From: BPJO01 sp037189665
GTDB taxonomy: Bacteria > Planctomycetota > Phycisphaerae > Tepidisphaerales > Tepidisphaeraceae
Direction of reading: 5' to 3'
NCBI GenBank assembly: GCA_037189665.1
Contig: JBBCIV010000268.1
Location: forward strand, 1 to 36,522
Length of the DNA stretch: 36,522 nt
Position 1 is the first letter of the stretch, and every line of letters starts with the position of its first letter. The notes beneath the pieces are model-generated. The model saw only the letters and a program-made list of their open reading frames with translations, was not told where the DNA came from and searched no databases. This document shows positions 7,971 through 16,154 of the stretch, piece by piece. The translations under genes and the position numbers were made by a program.

Positions 7971-8507
7971 TCAAGCACGGAATCCGGCTTGTTCAAGCGC
8001 CTGCGCGAACAGCGTCTCAAACTTCTTTTGCTGTCCGCTGCCGGGGAAGGGCATGCGCACGTCGACGACGTTGAGCCCGGCCTCTTTCAAGGCCGGGTAG
8101 GCGAGGTCGAAGACGTTCGATTTAATGAGCACGACCGCTTCGGGCTTCAGCGCGGCACATCGCGCCGGCAAGGCCGCGAGTTGCGCTGGCGTCAGGCGTA
8201 CTTTCGCGTTGTCGGCGATGGGGTCTTCGCTGGCCTCGATCAGGTACGCGCCGGCGTCGCGCAGCCGCGCGAGGTCGTCCGCTTTTCGCTCCCGCGCCGA
8301 TACCGATCCCGTCACGCCTTTGCACACATATCGGAATAGCGAATCCTGCTCGCGTACGTCCTCAAAGTAGAAGTGCCGGCTGGTCGTGCACGGCGGCGCC
8401 TCGGCCACGAGCAGCAGCCGAACCTTCGCCGGCCGATACTTCTCGGCGGCGGCCTTGCGACGCAGGAGGAACTCGTCTTCGGTAGCGCTCACTGTCATGT
8501 CTCCCAT
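7971..8507 (-). CDS. Uncharacterised protein, possibly of uracil-DNA-glycosylase fold
   Basis: This 178-residue soluble protein contains VRLLLVAEAPP near its N-terminus, CVTSR/CTTSRHFYFE just after, and AVVLIKSNVFDLAYPALKEA and RMPFPGSGQQKKFETLF near the C-terminus. The pattern of a beta strand ending in EAPP, a central strand VVLIK and a late proline-rich loop is reminiscent of the uracil-DNA glycosylase superfamily (GEAPG and HPSP motifs), but the catalytic residues do not match clearly. It starts one base from the thiG stop codon, so it is tightly coupled to thiG. Its function is unknown. Confidence 0.7.
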   Translation of the reverse strand: MGDMTVSATEDEFLLRRKAAAEKYRPAKVRLLLVAEAPPCTTSRHFYFEDVREQDSLFRYVCKGVTGSVSARERKADDLARLRDAGAYLIEASEDPIADNAKVRLTPAQLAALPARCAALKPEAVVLIKSNVFDLAYPALKEAGLNVVDVRMPFPGSGQQKKFETLFAQALEQAGFRA

Positions 8508-9329
8508 CTACTCACCCGGGATATAGCTGATCACGCCTTCAAATGGGCTGCTCGCCGTCGCGTACCGCTTTTTCGGAATGCGTCCCGACTGGTACGACAA
8601 TCGGCCGGCTTCCAGCGCCAATGCCATGGCGCGGGCCATCTTCACCGCGTCCTTTGCGTGGGCGATGCCGGTGTTCAGCAATACGCCGTCGGCGCCGAGT
8701 TCCATTGCGATCGACACGTCCGACGCGCAGCCGACGCCGGCATCGACGATGACCGGGTAATCCGGGTCGCCGTCTTTCAGCAGTTCGAGACACAGGGAGA
8801 TGTTCAGCGGGTTCAGCACGCCCTGGCCCGATCCGATCGGGCTGCCGGCGGGCATGACCGACGCGGCCCCGGCTTCCTTGATCCGGACGGCGCTGCGCGG
8901 GTCGTCGCTGGTGTAGGCCAGGACCGTAAAGCCCTCTTTAACCAGTTCTTTCGTCGCCTCGATCGTTCCGACCGGGTCGGCCAGGAGCGTCTTTTTGTCG
9001 CCCAGCACTTCGAGCTTCACCCAGTTCGCGCCGGGGTTCTTCTGCTTTTCCAGCAGGTCGCGGCCGAGCAGCGCCACCCGGATCGCGTCGTCGGCGGTAA
9101 AGCAGCCGGCGGTGTTGGGGAGGATGATGTACTTGCTCAGGTCCAGGTAGTCGAGCAGCGACTTTCCGTCCTTGTCGATCAGCCGCTCCCGCCGTACCGC
9201 GACGGTAACCACTTGGCACGCCGAGGCCTGCAGCGATCGCTGCATCAGCTCGTAGGTGGCGTACTTGCCCGTTCCGACGAAAAGGCGATTGCTGATCTCG
9301 AAATTCCCGATGCGAAACGGTTCGGTCAT
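8508..9329 (-). CDS. thiG: Thiazole synthase ThiG
   Basis: This 273-residue protein forms the thiazole phosphate ring of thiamine from deoxyxylulose 5-phosphate, dehydroglycine and ThiS-thiocarboxylate. Family blocks seen are NRLFVGTGKYATYELM, the presumed Schiff-base lysine in WVKLEVLGD (Lys105), MPAGSPIGSGQGVLNP and VIVDAGVGCASDVSIAMELG, then DGVLLNTGIAHAKDAVKMA. The frame is open to 9671, but that sequence overlaps the divergent epimerase, so the ATG at 9329 was chosen. No thiS or other thiamine gene is adjacent, and I see no TPP riboswitch in the 82-bp divergent gap. Its substrate is the product of Dxs, also in this window. Confidence 0.95.
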   Translation of the reverse strand: MTEPFRIGNFEISNRLFVGTGKYATYELMQRSLQASACQVVTVAVRRERLIDKDGKSLLDYLDLSKYIILPNTAGCFTADDAIRVALLGRDLLEKQKNPGANWVKLEVLGDKKTLLADPVGTIEATKELVKEGFTVLAYTSDDPRSAVRIKEAGAASVMPAGSPIGSGQGVLNPLNISLCLELLKDGDPDYPVIVDAGVGCASDVSIAMELGADGVLLNTGIAHAKDAVKMARAMALALEAGRLSYQSGRIPKKRYATASSPFEGVISYIPGE

Positions 9330-9411
9330 GACGAGTATTGTAGGGGAAATCGCGCCGTTGGGCAGTTGATCATTCGCTTGGGTTCGATCAGACTTCCCGG
9401 TTTGAGGATTT

Positions 9412-10302
9412 ATGAAAGTCGTCGTCACAGGGGGCAGCGGGCGTATTGGGTCGGCCACGGCGCGCGTTCTGCGAGAGGCCGGGCACGAGGTGTTAACGCT
9501 GGACCGCAGCCCGCCGGCGGACTTGTCCAAGCCGCATCGGGTGATCGATCTGGCGGACAAGCAGGCCGTTCGCCTCGCGTTCGAGGGCGCCGAGGCCGTG
9601 CTGCACCTCGGCGAGCAGCCGAACATCTTCGCCGGCGACTGGCAGCAGGTGTACTCGCATAACACGCACATCGGCTCGCTCGTGATGGAGACCGCCGCCC
9701 TCGTCGGCGCGGCGAAGCTGGTCTACACCAGTTCTTGCCAGGTATACGGTTGCTGGGGACATGAAAACGGCACGCCCAATCCGCCGCAGGCCCTGCCGAT
9801 CGACGAAACTCATCCACTTCAACCATCGAATTCGTATGCCTTGGCAAAGGTGGCGAACGAGACGTACGCCCGTTTGCTGGCGGATCGAAAGAAGATCGCG
9901 GTCGCCGTCTTTCGCCCGCCGCTCACGTACACGACAGAGATGGAGCCGGAGATGCTTGATCGCCTCGCAAAGCGCCGCCGGCCTCGGTCGCTCAGGCTCG
10001 ACGGGCTTGGCACCACCCTTCACGTCGAAGACGCTGCCACTGCCTATCTTGCCGTAATCACAGTCGGCTGGTCTGGGTTTGAGGCTTTTCATTTTGCTTC
10101 CGATGACGTGGTGACCGATATTCCGGTACGGCAGGTGCTCGCGGAGCGATATCCGCATCTGCCGCGTTTGCCCGAATCGTGGGGGGCTAATCAAAGCCCG
10201 ATGTCGACCCAAAAAGCCCGCGACCTGCTTGGCTGGCGTCCGAAGTACAGCCTGTTCCGCGCGGACCAGGAACGTCGGGCAGCCCTGCTGAAGGCCGGCT
10301 GA
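9412..10302 (+). CDS. NAD(P)-dependent epimerase/dehydratase (extended SDR)
   Basis: This 296-residue extended short-chain dehydrogenase has the NAD-binding motif TGGSGRIG (6-13), the active-site serine region YTSSCQVYG (105-113) and the catalytic YALAK (Tyr142, Lys146). Such enzymes epimerise or dehydrate nucleotide sugars or oxidise sugar acids. The short variable C-terminus (residues 180-296) does not settle the substrate. It is divergent from thiG, with an 82-bp gap between. A strong hairpin at 10310-10329 follows the stop codon. Confidence 0.88.
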   Translation: MKVVVTGGSGRIGSATARVLREAGHEVLTLDRSPPADLSKPHRVIDLADKQAVRLAFEGAEAVLHLGEQPNIFAGDWQQVYSHNTHIGSLVMETAALVGAAKLVYTSSCQVYGCWGHENGTPNPPQALPIDETHPLQPSNSYALAKVANETYARLLADRKKIAVAVFRPPLTYTTEMEPEMLDRLAKRRRPRSLRLDGLGTTLHVEDAATAYLAVITVGWSGFEAFHFASDDVVTDIPVRQVLAERYPHLPRLPESWGANQSPMSTQKARDLLGWRPKYSLFRADQERRAALLKAG

Positions 10303-10309
10303 CCGTCTG

Positions 10310-10329
10310 GCGGGCATGATTGTGCCCGC
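10310..10329 (+). terminator. Hairpin after the epimerase gene
   Basis: A 7-bp perfect stem (GCGGGCA at 10310-10316, TGCCCGC at 10323-10329) with a 6-nt loop lies 8 bp past the stop. No T-run follows, so rho-independent termination is uncertain. It may also be a short repeat or an mRNA-end stabiliser. Confidence 0.45.
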
Positions 10330-10371
10330 AACATTCCAGGGGTTCGAGCGTATTGATAATGAGGAAAGACC

Positions 10372-11214
10372 ATGCCGAAATCGCGTCAATTCAAGTCGGG
10401 CAAAGCGTTTACGCTTATTGAGCTGCTGGTCGTGATCGGCATCATTGCGGTCTTGATCGCGATCCTCCTGCCGGCGTTTCGCAAGGCGCGGCTGCAGTCG
10501 CAGTCGACGGTCTGCAAGTCGAACCTGCGGCAGGTATTCATTTACATGGTCGATTACGCGAACAACAACCGCGGCTATATGTACCCCGTGAGCGTGGATG
10601 GCAAGACGATCGGCACGAATGTTGCGCCGCACAAGCGATGGGTGCCGATCCTGTTCAACATTCAGCCGCCGAATCCGCTGCCGTATCCGTGGGCGCCGAC
10701 CGACTTCGCGGATGAAGCGGCGGCAGACGCGGCATATACCGCCTCCGAAAGCGGCGCCGGCGCCTCGGCCGCCTCGCAACAGACGCACATGTCGCTTTAC
10801 GACTCTAAGCCGTTTACGCCCAGGGTCATGCAGTGTCCGACCGATATTGAGCCGCTGGAAAACCACTCCTACGTGGTCAACCAGCACCTCGTGCAGCAGA
10901 ACAACCCCGTTCGCTACGCCAATGGCGATACCGGCGGGCGATCGCGGGCCGAGATCATCGTCGCCGGTGAAAAACGCTCCACCGTTCGCGATTATCATAT
11001 GGAAGCGATCCGCGACACCGCGAACTCCAACCCGAATCCCATTACCGGGCAGGTGTACGACACGGAGTTTGATCGCGTCGTCGAGCCGTATCGCCACGGC
11101 ATCAGCTATGGCAGTAACTATTTGTTTCTCGACGGTCACGTCGATACCAGGCTCCCCGCGATCGCCAAAGATGCGGCTGATCCTTGGGGCATCACCACTC
11201 CAGTGGTACCTTGA
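10372..11214 (+). CDS. Prepilin-type N-terminal cleavage/methylation protein (planctomycete H-X9-DG type), 1
   Basis: This 280-residue protein has a short basic leader and then the type IV pilin/pseudopilin signal. The cleavage site lies before the Phe of FTLIELLVVIGIIAVLIAIL, followed by a long hydrophobic helix. The C-terminus carries YLFLDGHVDTR, the DGH motif characteristic of this very large planctomycete family. The proteins are exported and N-methylated and belong to a type II secretion or pilus-like system. Their specific role is unknown. The next gene starts 5 bp later (11220), so the two are probably cotranscribed. Confidence 0.9.
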   Translation: MPKSRQFKSGKAFTLIELLVVIGIIAVLIAILLPAFRKARLQSQSTVCKSNLRQVFIYMVDYANNNRGYMYPVSVDGKTIGTNVAPHKRWVPILFNIQPPNPLPYPWAPTDFADEAAADAAYTASESGAGASAASQQTHMSLYDSKPFTPRVMQCPTDIEPLENHSYVVNQHLVQQNNPVRYANGDTGGRSRAEIIVAGEKRSTVRDYHMEAIRDTANSNPNPITGQVYDTEFDRVVEPYRHGISYGSNYLFLDGHVDTRLPAIAKDAADPWGITTPVVP

Positions 11215-11219
11215 GCAAC

Positions 11220-11966
11220 ATGCCCGACCCAGTCTCCATGCCGCCGTCTCCGACCGGGGCCAACGTCGCGCCGCGTCGCAAGGGGTTTAAGATTCCGCTG
11301 CCGGTCGCCATCGCGCTGGTTGGCGTCCTTGCAATTGTCGCGGGGTGGTTCGTCTATGACCAGACGTTCGACCAGCCGCGCGTGGATCTGAGGCAATACG
11401 AGACCAACGATTCCCGCACCGCCCAGGCGCGCCGCCGTTTCTTCGAGCAGGCCCCGCCGCCGCCCAACGCGCCGGCGAACGTGGGGACGGGCGTCGTTCG
11501 GCGTCGCGACGGGTTCGATGCTCGGGTGGTCGGCGCCCGCGCCCGTTTCACGATCGATGCCAACACCAAGGCGATGAAGCTCGACGCGGCGTTCGTCGAC
11601 ATGGGCCTCTTTCCCCAGCGCGACCGTAACGCCGCCCGGGCCCGCTACAGCGTGATCAGCAACGCCGGCGCCGCCGAGTCGGCGAAGGTGAACGCCGAGC
11701 AGGTGGAAACCCTGCGGAAGATCAGCTTCCCGCGCGAGATGTCCCTTCCCGACGATGCCCGGCAGCAACTGCTCGACATCGCCACCCGCTATAACGCCGC
11801 CCCCGACCCCGAGAAGCCCGCCATCGAAAAAGAGCTGACCGACCGCTTCCGCGACGCCTCCACCAAGGCCCTCCAGCCCACCGTCGAAGCCTACCGCGTC
11901 GCCGCCGACGAAGTGCGAAAGATCCTGGATGAAAACCAGATCAACGCGCTGAGCCGGGCGAATTAG
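11220..11966 (+). CDS. Single-pass membrane-anchored protein of unknown function
   Basis: This 248-residue protein starts at an ATG 5 bp after the pseudopilin stop. A proline-rich basic N-terminus (1-25) leads into one membrane helix (about 26-45, VAIALVGVLAIVAGWFVYDQ). The outer domain is mostly helical and charged, with LPDDARQQLLDIATRYNAAP and a C-terminal coiled-coil-like part (AYRVAADEVRKILDENQ). No recognised domain is visible. Its tight spacing to the pseudopilin suggests a shared export or assembly role, which is inference only. Confidence 0.75.
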   Translation: MPDPVSMPPSPTGANVAPRRKGFKIPLPVAIALVGVLAIVAGWFVYDQTFDQPRVDLRQYETNDSRTAQARRRFFEQAPPPPNAPANVGTGVVRRRDGFDARVVGARARFTIDANTKAMKLDAAFVDMGLFPQRDRNAARARYSVISNAGAAESAKVNAEQVETLRKISFPREMSLPDDARQQLLDIATRYNAAPDPEKPAIEKELTDRFRDASTKALQPTVEAYRVAADEVRKILDENQINALSRAN

Positions 11967-11975
11967 TTTTTGGAG

Positions 11976-11995
11976 CCGCAGATAAACGCAGGTGA
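11976..11995. repeat. Solo arm of the CGCAGATAAACGC repeat family
   Basis: The 20 bases CCGCAGATAAACGCAGGTGA closely match one arm of the inverted repeat at 23180-23325 (the reverse complement of 23296-23325). No partner arm is seen nearby. It begins 9 bp after the preceding stop codon. Confidence 0.6.
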
Positions 11996-12033
11996 AATGC
12001 TGCGCCTGTTGGAGCGTGCGTTCGATCGTGCGC

Positions 12034-12199
12034 GGGATTGGACGCGAAGAGCGCGAAGGCGCAGAGAGCGCAAAGAAGGGGGGGATTCAGTAACACGTTC
12101 GCCTCGAACGTGTTTTATGATTTCCTTTTGTGCCAAAACACCTATACACAACCACTCCGGTATTCTTTCTGCGTCTTGGCGCTCTTCGCGTCCAATCCC
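12034..12199. repeat. Long inverted repeat, GACGCGAAGAGCGC family
   Basis: Arms at 12034-12078 and 12162-12199 are inverted copies sharing GGATTGGACGCGAAGAGCGC exactly and diverging inward. Each arm is built of 9-10 nt near-repeats of the type GCGCGAAGAG / GCGCAGAGA. The 83-nt centre contains its own perfect hairpin (12092-12114). The element lies between a membrane protein gene and the sigma factor gene. Confidence 0.85.
12092..12114 (+). terminator. Perfect 10-bp hairpin inside the inverted repeat
   Basis: AACACGTTCG (12092-12101) and CGAACGTGTT (12105-12114) form a perfect stem with a 3-nt loop, followed by TTATGATTTCC and more T-rich sequence. It could terminate the transcript from the gene ending at 11966. 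It sits at the centre of the long inverted repeat 12034-12199. Confidence 0.5.
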
Positions 12200-12353
12200 A
12201 ACGATGGAATACCAGGGGCTCATCTCCTGCACGTAAGCCGCTACCAATCAGTCTTCCATCTGCGGCCGCCCACTCTGGCCAACGAAATAAATCGCGAACT
12301 TCCGCGCGCGCCCCGCGTCCAATAGACGTCTACTGGTGCGTGGGAGACGAGAT

Positions 12354-12905
12354 TTGAGTACGCCGGACGACGACCTGATTCACCTTGCGATCGCCGGACA
12401 TCAGCCGGCGTTCGGGATTCTCGTGAAGCGCACCAGCCGGCTGGTGTGGTCGCACCTCGTCCTCCACACCCGCGACCGTGCGCTGGCGGAAGACCTCGTT
12501 CAGGAGACGTATCTGCGAGCATGGCGGTCGATCGGGTCGCTGAAGGAGCCATCGACGTTCCGAAGCTGGCTGATCTCGATCGCGGAGCGCGTCCGGATCG
12601 ATGCCTTCCGGCGGGCGACCCGGCGAAAAAGGGGGGCGCCGGGATCGCTCGACGAAGTCGATCTCGCCCCGATCTCGACTGACGTGACGCCCGGCGACCG
12701 GGCGTCAGCCACCGAACAATCCGCCCGCGCCCTGGCCGCGATGCGCGAGCTGCCCGAGCAATATCGGCAGGCGTTGGCGCTGAGATATCTCGCCGGCGCC
12801 GACTACGACGAAATGTCCCGTCAGCTCGCGCTGACCAACGGCAGCCTCCGCGGCCTGCTGCACCGCGGATTGGAGATGTTGAGAGAGAAACTAAAAGACG
12901 AATGA
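12354..12905 (+). CDS. RNA polymerase sigma factor, sigma-70 family (ECF type)
   Basis: This 183-residue ECF-type sigma factor has region 2 at about 20-88 (AEDLVQETYLRAWRSI for core binding and -10 melting, then FRSWLISIAERVRIDAFRR) and region 4 at about 128-180 (LPEQYRQALALRYLAGADYD, then MSRQLALTNGSLRGLLHRG) for -35 recognition. The TTG at 12354 was chosen because GGAG lies 7 nt upstream. A GTG at 12336 is in frame but has no such site. The next gene, a membrane DUF4349 protein with a short cytoplasmic N-terminus, may act as its anti-sigma partner. A large inverted repeat separates the two. Confidence 0.9.
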   Translation: MSTPDDDLIHLAIAGHQPAFGILVKRTSRLVWSHLVLHTRDRALAEDLVQETYLRAWRSIGSLKEPSTFRSWLISIAERVRIDAFRRATRRKRGAPGSLDEVDLAPISTDVTPGDRASATEQSARALAAMRELPEQYRQALALRYLAGADYDEMSRQLALTNGSLRGLLHRGLEMLREKLKDE

Positions 12906-13076
12906 ATCCACGAATCTTCACGAATCGGCACGAATGAAATACGGAAATAAGCCACAGATGGGGCACCGATGGACACCGATGAAAAAACATATTTCGAATC
13001 GGTGTTTCATCTGTGTTCATCTGTGGCAAAAAGTATTTTTGCATTCATTCATGCCGATTCGTGAAGGTTCGTGGAT
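12906..13076. repeat. Long nested inverted repeat between sigma factor and DUF4349 genes
   Basis: The outer arms (12906-12938 and 13041-13076) share ATCCACGAA and CTTCACGAATCGGCA. The left one is three 10-nt units of the form CACGAATNNN. An inner pair (12951-12986 and about 12995-13027) is built from CACAGATG / CACCGATG units of 10-11 nt. The whole can fold into one long hairpin of about 170 nt. It starts directly after the sigma factor stop codon (12903-12905) and ends 27 bp before the next start codon. Confidence 0.88.
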
Positions 13077-13103
13077 GAAGCAGACCGAATTGAAGGTGAC
13101 GTC

Positions 13104-16100
13104 ATGACTGCCGACCTGCCCGATGATCTTCGCTCGCTGGACGAGAAGCTGTTCGGCCTCTTCGCGGACTTCGCCCCGCCGGCCGACCTCGATGCGCGCA
13201 TCGCGCAGGGCCTTGCTCGCCGTAGCCGGCTTCGGTTTGCGATCAGCCCCGCGGTCGTCAAATCCGCCGCGGCGGTGGTGGCGGTCGGGTTGCTGGGGAC
13301 GTTTGGGTATGTCGCGGATCGGCAGATGAATGGCGGAGTGGGTGAGACGAGAGTGGTGAAGGCAGAGGCGAGGTTCGATCCCACGATGTTTTCCGGTGCT
13401 GAATACCGGTCTAGCTCGGAGGTCGCATCTCTTATCGCGACGAGCCGGCAACTTACAGAGAAGGGACAGTACGAAGAGGCGTTGAAGGTGGCCGATCAGA
13501 TTCTGAAAATCGACCCGCGCAACGCCTATGCGACCGGCGTGCGGCAAATCCTGTTTGATCGTGCCTCGCTGTCCAAGCAACGATCGCTGAGCAACAAGTT
13601 CGACGAGAAGTTGGTCGAGAGCCTTGAGCGTCTTGAAGCAAAGAAGATTCCGTATGAGGACATGCTTAAGTATCCTGCCGACTGGCCCGATTTAGCTGCG
13701 CGACGAGAGCAGACGGTAAAAGAGGAGACGAAGACGACGGAGAAGGGTCAGGACGTCCTCTCTGGCGACGGCCCTGTCGACATGGCTTATCGCCGTCCGG
13801 TGACCTCTAGTCCTCAACCAGAGGCGACGCCGAAGCTCTCCGTGTCGAAATTCGAGGCTCCCGGCGGAGGGGGCGGTGGCGGGCGAGCGGATGTGGATGG
13901 TGACGGTCTGGCCTCCGCAAAGGAAGGTCTTAAGCTGGGGGAGGACAGGACGAAGTCTCTTAGCGACCATCGGTTCGCGCCGGCCACGCTTGGCGTAGAG
14001 AAGGAGAAGCCCGTCGGCGGAGTGGTTAGCCAGAGCGCGGTGGTTACCCAGAGCGTGGCGGCGCCGGCCAATCAGTTGCCGGAAAACCGCCCTGCTGATG
14101 ACGCCGAGAAAGACGGCCGTCGGAAAACCAGTGGTGGCTGGGTTGCCGCAGTGGTCCCCGGCGAAGGCCAGGGTCAGCCCGCAGCGCCGGCGGTCGTCGC
14201 GCAGCAGAAGGTCATTCGTTCCGGTACGGTCGAGTTCGAGGTCGATTCGTTCGACGCCGCGCTGATGACCATTACCAAGCTTGTCATCGAAGACGGCGGG
14301 TTCGTCGCCTCCACCGACTCGTCAAAACTGCCCAACGGCAAGACGCGCGGCGCGGTGACGCTCCGCATCCCGCCGGAGCGGCTCGATACGTTCGTGCTCA
14401 AGCTGCGCGGCCTCGGCGATCTGAAATCGCAGAAGATCAGCGCCCAGGACGTCAGCAAGGCCTACTCCGACATCGACTCCGGCCTTCGCGCCGCCCGCGC
14501 GATGGAAACGCGCTTGCTGGAGATGATCCAGAAAGGCCAGGGATCGATCAAAGACCTGCTCGCCGCCGAGAAGGAACTGGGCGTGTGGCGGCAGAAGATC
14601 GAGCAACTCGAAGGTGAGAAGCGATATTACGACAACCTCATCGGCCTCAGCACGCTGACCGTCGCATTGCAGGAACGCGACATCCGCGCCAGCGCCGCCT
14701 CGATCGAAACCGAATCGGTCAGCGCCGGCGTCGAAACTGAAGACGTGGAGAAATCGCGTGCGGAGCTGATCAAGGCGATCGACGAGGCCAAGGGCCGCAT
14801 CATCACAAGCGACCTGAAGAAGCTCGACGCCGGCCAGTTTGCCGCCACCATCGTTGCGGAGGTGGCGCCGGAGCAGTCCGGGCCGCTGGTCGATCGGCTG
14901 AAGCAACTCGGCAAGGTCGCGCGGCTGGACGTCGATCGGCGTCAGACCACCGTCGATGGGAACGGCACGCCGCTGCCCGGCGCGCAGGTGGAGAAAAAGC
15001 CGTCGCGGCTGACGGTTTCGCTGTACAACTTGGCGAACGTCGCCCCGCGCCTGACGACGAGCCTGACGGTGGCCGCCGACGACGTGCAGGAGCGGTACCG
15101 AGAGATCATCGCGGCAGTCGAAAAGGCCGGCGGACGGGTGGCTAGTTCGAATTTGCGCCGGCCAAAACAGGACGAGGTCGCGGCGACGTTGCAGATCGAA
15201 GTGCCCGCCGCCCAGGCTGCCGCCACGCAGGCGATGTTGTCCACCGCTGGCGAGGTGATGAACCTTCAGTTGAACGAGAACCCCGATACCGCCAACGTCA
15301 CCACCGCCAAGCAGGGCTTTGCGGTGCAGGTCATCTCGGCGCGGTCAGTCCCGGCGCGCGAGTCGGCGAACCTCCAACTGGCCGCGAAGAATGTGGCCGG
15401 GGCGCATAAGGCGTTGTTCGAGATCGCCCGTAAGGCCGGGGCGCGCGTGATCCAGTCCAGCGTCATCGAAGGCGATCGCGACCGCATCTCCGGCGTACTG
15501 CAGATCGAGTTGCCTCGCGCCAGCCAGGAGGAGTGGGACAAGGCGCTCGCCGATGCCGGCGAAGTGCTCACGCGGTCGGCCCAGCGGTCCGACGACACGC
15601 AGAACACGCTCGACGGCAAGCTGCGGCTGAACGTGACGCTCTTCCCCGCCGATCGTCTGCCGCCGCGACAGACGACGAACTCGGTGATCAACGTGAGGGG
15701 GACGGAGTCGGTCCAGGCGACGTTCATCGCCATGTCCGAGCAGTTGGGCGGGCGCGTGATCGACCAGAACGTCGCCCGCGAGCCCACCGGCCGCAATAGT
15801 GCTCGCGTCGTGTTCGACGTGCCGCGCGACAAGGCCTCGCTCGTGATCAAAGAGCTGCGCGGGACCGGCGAAATCTGGCACATGAACACGCAGACCAACG
15901 CCGACGCCCCCGACGGCTCGCTCTCGCGCAGCCGCTTCGACCTGACGTTCGCCGAGGCGGAAGGATTGGTCGGCAGGGATGCGGGCGTCTGGGCGAACAT
16001 CCGAGACGGCCTGTCCACCTCTCTTCAAGGGCTCGCGTGGAGCCTGCGGCTGATCGTCATCGGCGTTTGCCTCGTGGCGCCGTGGGGCCTCGTGCTGTGG

Positions 16101-16154
16101 GTGGCGTGGAAGCTGCTTCGCCGCAGGAAGAATAAACCCGTCGCCATCGCCTGA
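13104..16154 (+). CDS. Very large DUF4349-type membrane protein, putative sigma-factor partner
   Basis: This 1016-residue protein starts at the ATG at 13104, preceded by GAAGGTGAC; a frame-open ATG at 13071 lies in repeat sequence. Residues 1-47 are cytoplasmic and a membrane helix spans about 52-70. A TPR-like helix pair follows (EKGQYEEALKVADQILKIDP). A Gly-rich linker then carries DVDGDGLASAKEG, a calcium-binding-like loop. Around 370-535 is a DUF4349 domain with its long helical hairpin. About four more alpha/beta modules follow (starting near 548, 649, 754 and 857), sharing a GGRVxxSN-type turn and an LQIE(V/L)P strand. A C-terminal helix (about 973-1000) ends in RRRKNK. The bulk should lie outside the membrane. 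Confidence 0.85.
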   Translation: MTADLPDDLRSLDEKLFGLFADFAPPADLDARIAQGLARRSRLRFAISPAVVKSAAAVVAVGLLGTFGYVADRQMNGGVGETRVVKAEARFDPTMFSGAEYRSSSEVASLIATSRQLTEKGQYEEALKVADQILKIDPRNAYATGVRQILFDRASLSKQRSLSNKFDEKLVESLERLEAKKIPYEDMLKYPADWPDLAARREQTVKEETKTTEKGQDVLSGDGPVDMAYRRPVTSSPQPEATPKLSVSKFEAPGGGGGGGRADVDGDGLASAKEGLKLGEDRTKSLSDHRFAPATLGVEKEKPVGGVVSQSAVVTQSVAAPANQLPENRPADDAEKDGRRKTSGGWVAAVVPGEGQGQPAAPAVVAQQKVIRSGTVEFEVDSFDAALMTITKLVIEDGGFVASTDSSKLPNGKTRGAVTLRIPPERLDTFVLKLRGLGDLKSQKISAQDVSKAYSDIDSGLRAARAMETRLLEMIQKGQGSIKDLLAAEKELGVWRQKIEQLEGEKRYYDNLIGLSTLTVALQERDIRASAASIETESVSAGVETEDVEKSRAELIKAIDEAKGRIITSDLKKLDAGQFAATIVAEVAPEQSGPLVDRLKQLGKVARLDVDRRQTTVDGNGTPLPGAQVEKKPSRLTVSLYNLANVAPRLTTSLTVAADDVQERYREIIAAVEKAGGRVASSNLRRPKQDEVAATLQIEVPAAQAAATQAMLSTAGEVMNLQLNENPDTANVTTAKQGFAVQVISARSVPARESANLQLAAKNVAGAHKALFEIARKAGARVIQSSVIEGDRDRISGVLQIELPRASQEEWDKALADAGEVLTRSAQRSDDTQNTLDGKLRLNVTLFPADRLPPRQTTNSVINVRGTESVQATFIAMSEQLGGRVIDQNVAREPTGRNSARVVFDVPRDKASLVIKELRGTGEIWHMNTQTNADAPDGSLSRSRFDLTFAEAEGLVGRDAGVWANIRDGLSTSLQGLAWSLRLIVIGVCLVAPWGLVLWVAWKLLRRRKNKPVAIA

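Larger units (their letters stand above)
11967..12353. other. 387-bp non-coding region made largely of repeat elements
   Basis: No convincing gene is present. The region holds a solo repeat arm (11976-11995), a long inverted repeat (12034-12199) and a central perfect hairpin (12092-12114). The rest, up to the ribosome-binding site of the sigma factor gene, shows nothing recognisable. Open frames here follow repeat sequence and were not called. Confidence 0.7.

Noticed and set aside
9330..9411. TPP riboswitch upstream of thiG
   Set aside because: The gap is only 82 bp, and I see neither the conserved CUGAGA-type core nor the required helices.
9493..11139. Long open frame of 548 codons on the minus strand opposite the epimerase and pseudopilin
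   Set aside because: Its sequence is low-complexity and Arg-rich. It lies antisense to two genes with clear family motifs, and such frames are common in GC-rich DNA.
11967..12353. Small open frames in the gap before the sigma factor gene
   Set aside because: They follow inverted-repeat sequence, overlap each other and have no ribosome site or domain.
12906..13076. CRISPR-like short repeats
   Set aside because: The units are 10-11 nt, contiguous and inverted between arms, with no regular unique spacers and no cas genes nearby.
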